Origin: Chloroflexota bacterium
GTDB lineage: Bacteria > Chloroflexota > Dehalococcoidia > JAUQQI01
Length of the DNA stretch: 6,954 nt
Direction: 5' to 3'
Assembly (NCBI GenBank): GCA_030549955.1
Contig: JAUQQI010000022.1
Coordinates: 1 to 6,954, forward strand
Under the pieces are notes generated by a model. It was given only the letters and a program-made list of their open reading frames with translations, did no database searches and was not told the DNA's origin. The position numbers and the translations under genes are program-made. Positions 5,821-6,954 of the stretch are shown here, piece by piece. The stretch's first letter is position 1. Each line of letters begins with the position of its first letter.

Positions 5821-6756
5821 GTGGGCGTTTACATTGTCCGGCGGCTCCTCCAGACCGTCCCGGTTATTCTGGGCGTCACGGCCCTGGTCTATTTCATCCT
5901 GTTTCAGACCGGGGACCCGACCTTTTTGATGGTCAGCACCGATGCCAGCCGCGAGGAGGTCGAACGGATCCGCCGCGAGTTGGGCTTCGACCAGCCCTGG
6001 TATATCCAGTACATCCAGTTTCTTGGCCGGGCAGTCCGGGGCGACTTCGGGGTATCCTTGCGCCAGGGCCAGCCGGTTCTGAATATCATTCTCGAGCGCT
6101 ACCCGGCGACCCTGGAGCTGACCTTTGCAGCCATGTTTATCGCTATCGTTCTGGCCCTGCCCCTGGGGGTCATCTCGGCTACCCGCCGGAATTCGGCCTT
6201 TGACAACCTGGCGATGGCCTTTGCCCTGGTCGGCCAGTCCACCCCGGTCTTCTTCCTCGGGATCATCCTGCTTTTCGTCTTCGGCGGGCTTCTGGGCTGG
6301 TTCCCCATCGGGGGGCGGGGCCGGGGCGACCTGGGAGATGAGCTTCGACACCTGATCCTTCCGGCCATAACCCTCGGCACCTTCTCAGTTGCGCGGAACG
6401 CCCGGCTCGTCCGGTCGACCCTTTTGGAGGTCCTCGGCCAGGATTACGTCCGGACGGCCCGGGCGAAGGGGCTTGCCGAGCGGGTTGTCATCTGGCAGCA
6501 CGCCCTGAAGAACGCCCTCATCCCGGTCGTCACAGTCGTTGGCCTCGAATTCGGGACCTTGCTGGGCGGGGCCGTCATCACCGAGACGGTCTTCGCCTGG
6601 CCGGGCGTCGGTAGCCTTGTCATCCGGGCCATCGGCCAGAAGGATTTCCCGGTCGTCGTCGGCACCGTGACGGTCCTCTCGCTCTCATTTGTTTTGATCA
6701 ACCTCATCGTGGACCTGCTTTACGGCTACCTGGACCCGAGGGTCAGATACCGGTGA
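5821..6756 (+). CDS. ABC transporter permease, DppB/OppB/GsiC type
   Basis: This 311-residue inner-membrane subunit of a peptide/nickel-type importer has the usual six-helix plan (about 9-28, 98-119, 134-158, 178-196, 232-258, 277-300). The N-terminal MGVYIVRRLLQTVPVILGVT and the GDPTFLM segment (31-37) are typical of DppB. The RRELGFDQPWYIQY loop (51-64) and GDFGVSLRQGQPV (74-86) are conserved in the family. The ATPase-contacting EAA-type loop is DYVRTARAKGLAERVVIWQH (208-227), followed by ALKNALIP (228-235). The C-terminus ends in the typical YGYLDPRVRYR. The start is GTG 5821, 4 nt after the preceding stop, with only a weak AAGG (5807-5810) upstream, so coupling to the binding-protein gene is likely. 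Its stop overlaps the start of the next permease gene (GTGA). The family call is firm; substrate specificity is not determined. Confidence 0.93.
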   Translation: MGVYIVRRLLQTVPVILGVTALVYFILFQTGDPTFLMVSTDASREEVERIRRELGFDQPWYIQYIQFLGRAVRGDFGVSLRQGQPVLNIILERYPATLELTFAAMFIAIVLALPLGVISATRRNSAFDNLAMAFALVGQSTPVFFLGIILLFVFGGLLGWFPIGGRGRGDLGDELRHLILPAITLGTFSVARNARLVRSTLLEVLGQDYVRTARAKGLAERVVIWQHALKNALIPVVTVVGLEFGTLLGGAVITETVFAWPGVGSLVIRAIGQKDFPVVVGTVTVLSLSFVLINLIVDLLYGYLDPRVRYR

Positions 6757-6954
6757 CGGACGAAAGGCTTGCCCCGAAAACTGCCGTTGGAGTGGCCACC
6801 CTGGGCCGGGAACTGGGCGTCGCGGCCCGCCGCCGGTCCCGGAGCCGCCTCATCCGAAGCCTGCTGGCCAACCGTCTGGCCGCCTTTGGGGTCGTCATTC
6901 TCGTCGTGGTGGCCCTTTCGGCAGTCTCGGCCGACTTCCTGGCCCCGCATAACC
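6753..6954 (+). CDS. Partial CDS: ABC transporter permease, DppC/OppC type (N-terminal 67 residues)
   Basis: The second membrane subunit of the importer starts at GTG 6753, which overlaps the DppB-type stop codon as GTGA, a classic coupled junction. The 67 visible codons run to the window edge without a stop. They encode a polar, Arg-rich cytoplasmic leader (RELGVAARRRSRSRL, 19-33). It is followed by SLLANRLAAFGVVILVVVAL (36-55) and a DFLAPHN motif (61-67). The pattern of a short basic leader, one long helix and then an APxx turn matches the N-terminal OppC domain of DppC-type proteins. A weak GAGGG (6738-6742) precedes the start by 10 nt. The rest of the protein, and any ATPase genes, lie beyond the right edge. 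Confidence 0.85.
   Translation, partial: MTDERLAPKTAVGVATLGRELGVAARRRSRSRLIRSLLANRLAAFGVVILVVVALSAVSADFLAPHN

Noticed and set aside
5743..6351. Long minus-strand open frame (202 codons) opposite the DppB-type permease
   Set aside because: It is an antisense shadow of a conserved permease gene in GC-rich DNA. Its Gln/Asp/Arg/Pro-rich translation has no recognisable domain.

Overview
The window is very GC-rich and densely packed. It reads like chromosomal DNA of a high-GC bacterium that has both Tat-exported lipoproteins and dTDP-rhamnose-type sugar metabolism. Start signals are mixed: two divergent genes have no Shine-Dalgarno and carry a TANNNT box exactly 8 nt before the ATG, while one gene has a perfect AGGAGG. 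Together with the style of the solute-binding protein (RRQFLG, then LAAC followed by an Ala/Pro-rich linker), this fits Chloroflexota or a similar high-GC, partly leaderless lineage. No marker gene is present, so the taxonomy is a guess.

Layout. Positions 1-261 hold the 5' part of an unrecognised gene on the minus strand that runs off the left edge. Positions 262-389 form a divergent intergenic region with two mirror-image candidate leaderless promoters, an inverted repeat and an imperfect tandem repeat. Positions 390-4172 hold three tightly overlapping plus-strand genes: an RmlD-type dTDP-4-dehydrorhamnose reductase; a 568-residue protein fusing a WbbL-like GT2 glycosyltransferase to an ALG5/DPG-synthase-like GT2 domain; and a multi-pass membrane protein of the DUF2142/GT-C type. 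The overlaps of 13 and 20 nt imply one translationally coupled operon. Positions 4173-4238 are an AT-rich promoter and leader island with an extended -10 and a strong ribosome binding site. Positions 4239-6954 hold a peptide-type ABC importer: a Tat lipoprotein substrate-binding protein, a DppB-type permease and the beginning of a DppC-type permease, which runs off the right edge.

How the genes may work together. The first operon looks like a compact surface-glycan module. RmlD would complete dTDP-L-rhamnose. The N-terminal GT2 domain could transfer rhamnose or another sugar on the cytoplasmic face. The C-terminal GT2 domain could make a polyprenyl-phosphate-linked sugar. The GT-C-like membrane protein could use such a lipid-linked donor outside the membrane. 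This chain is inferred from family membership and gene order and is not shown by the sequence. The second operon is a conventional family-5 oligopeptide/dipeptide/nickel-type importer whose ATPases, if present, lie beyond the window.

No tRNA, rRNA, CRISPR array, insertion sequence or convincing intrinsic terminator was seen. The most distinctive features are the GT2-GT2 fusion beside a GT-C protein and the symmetric divergent control region.
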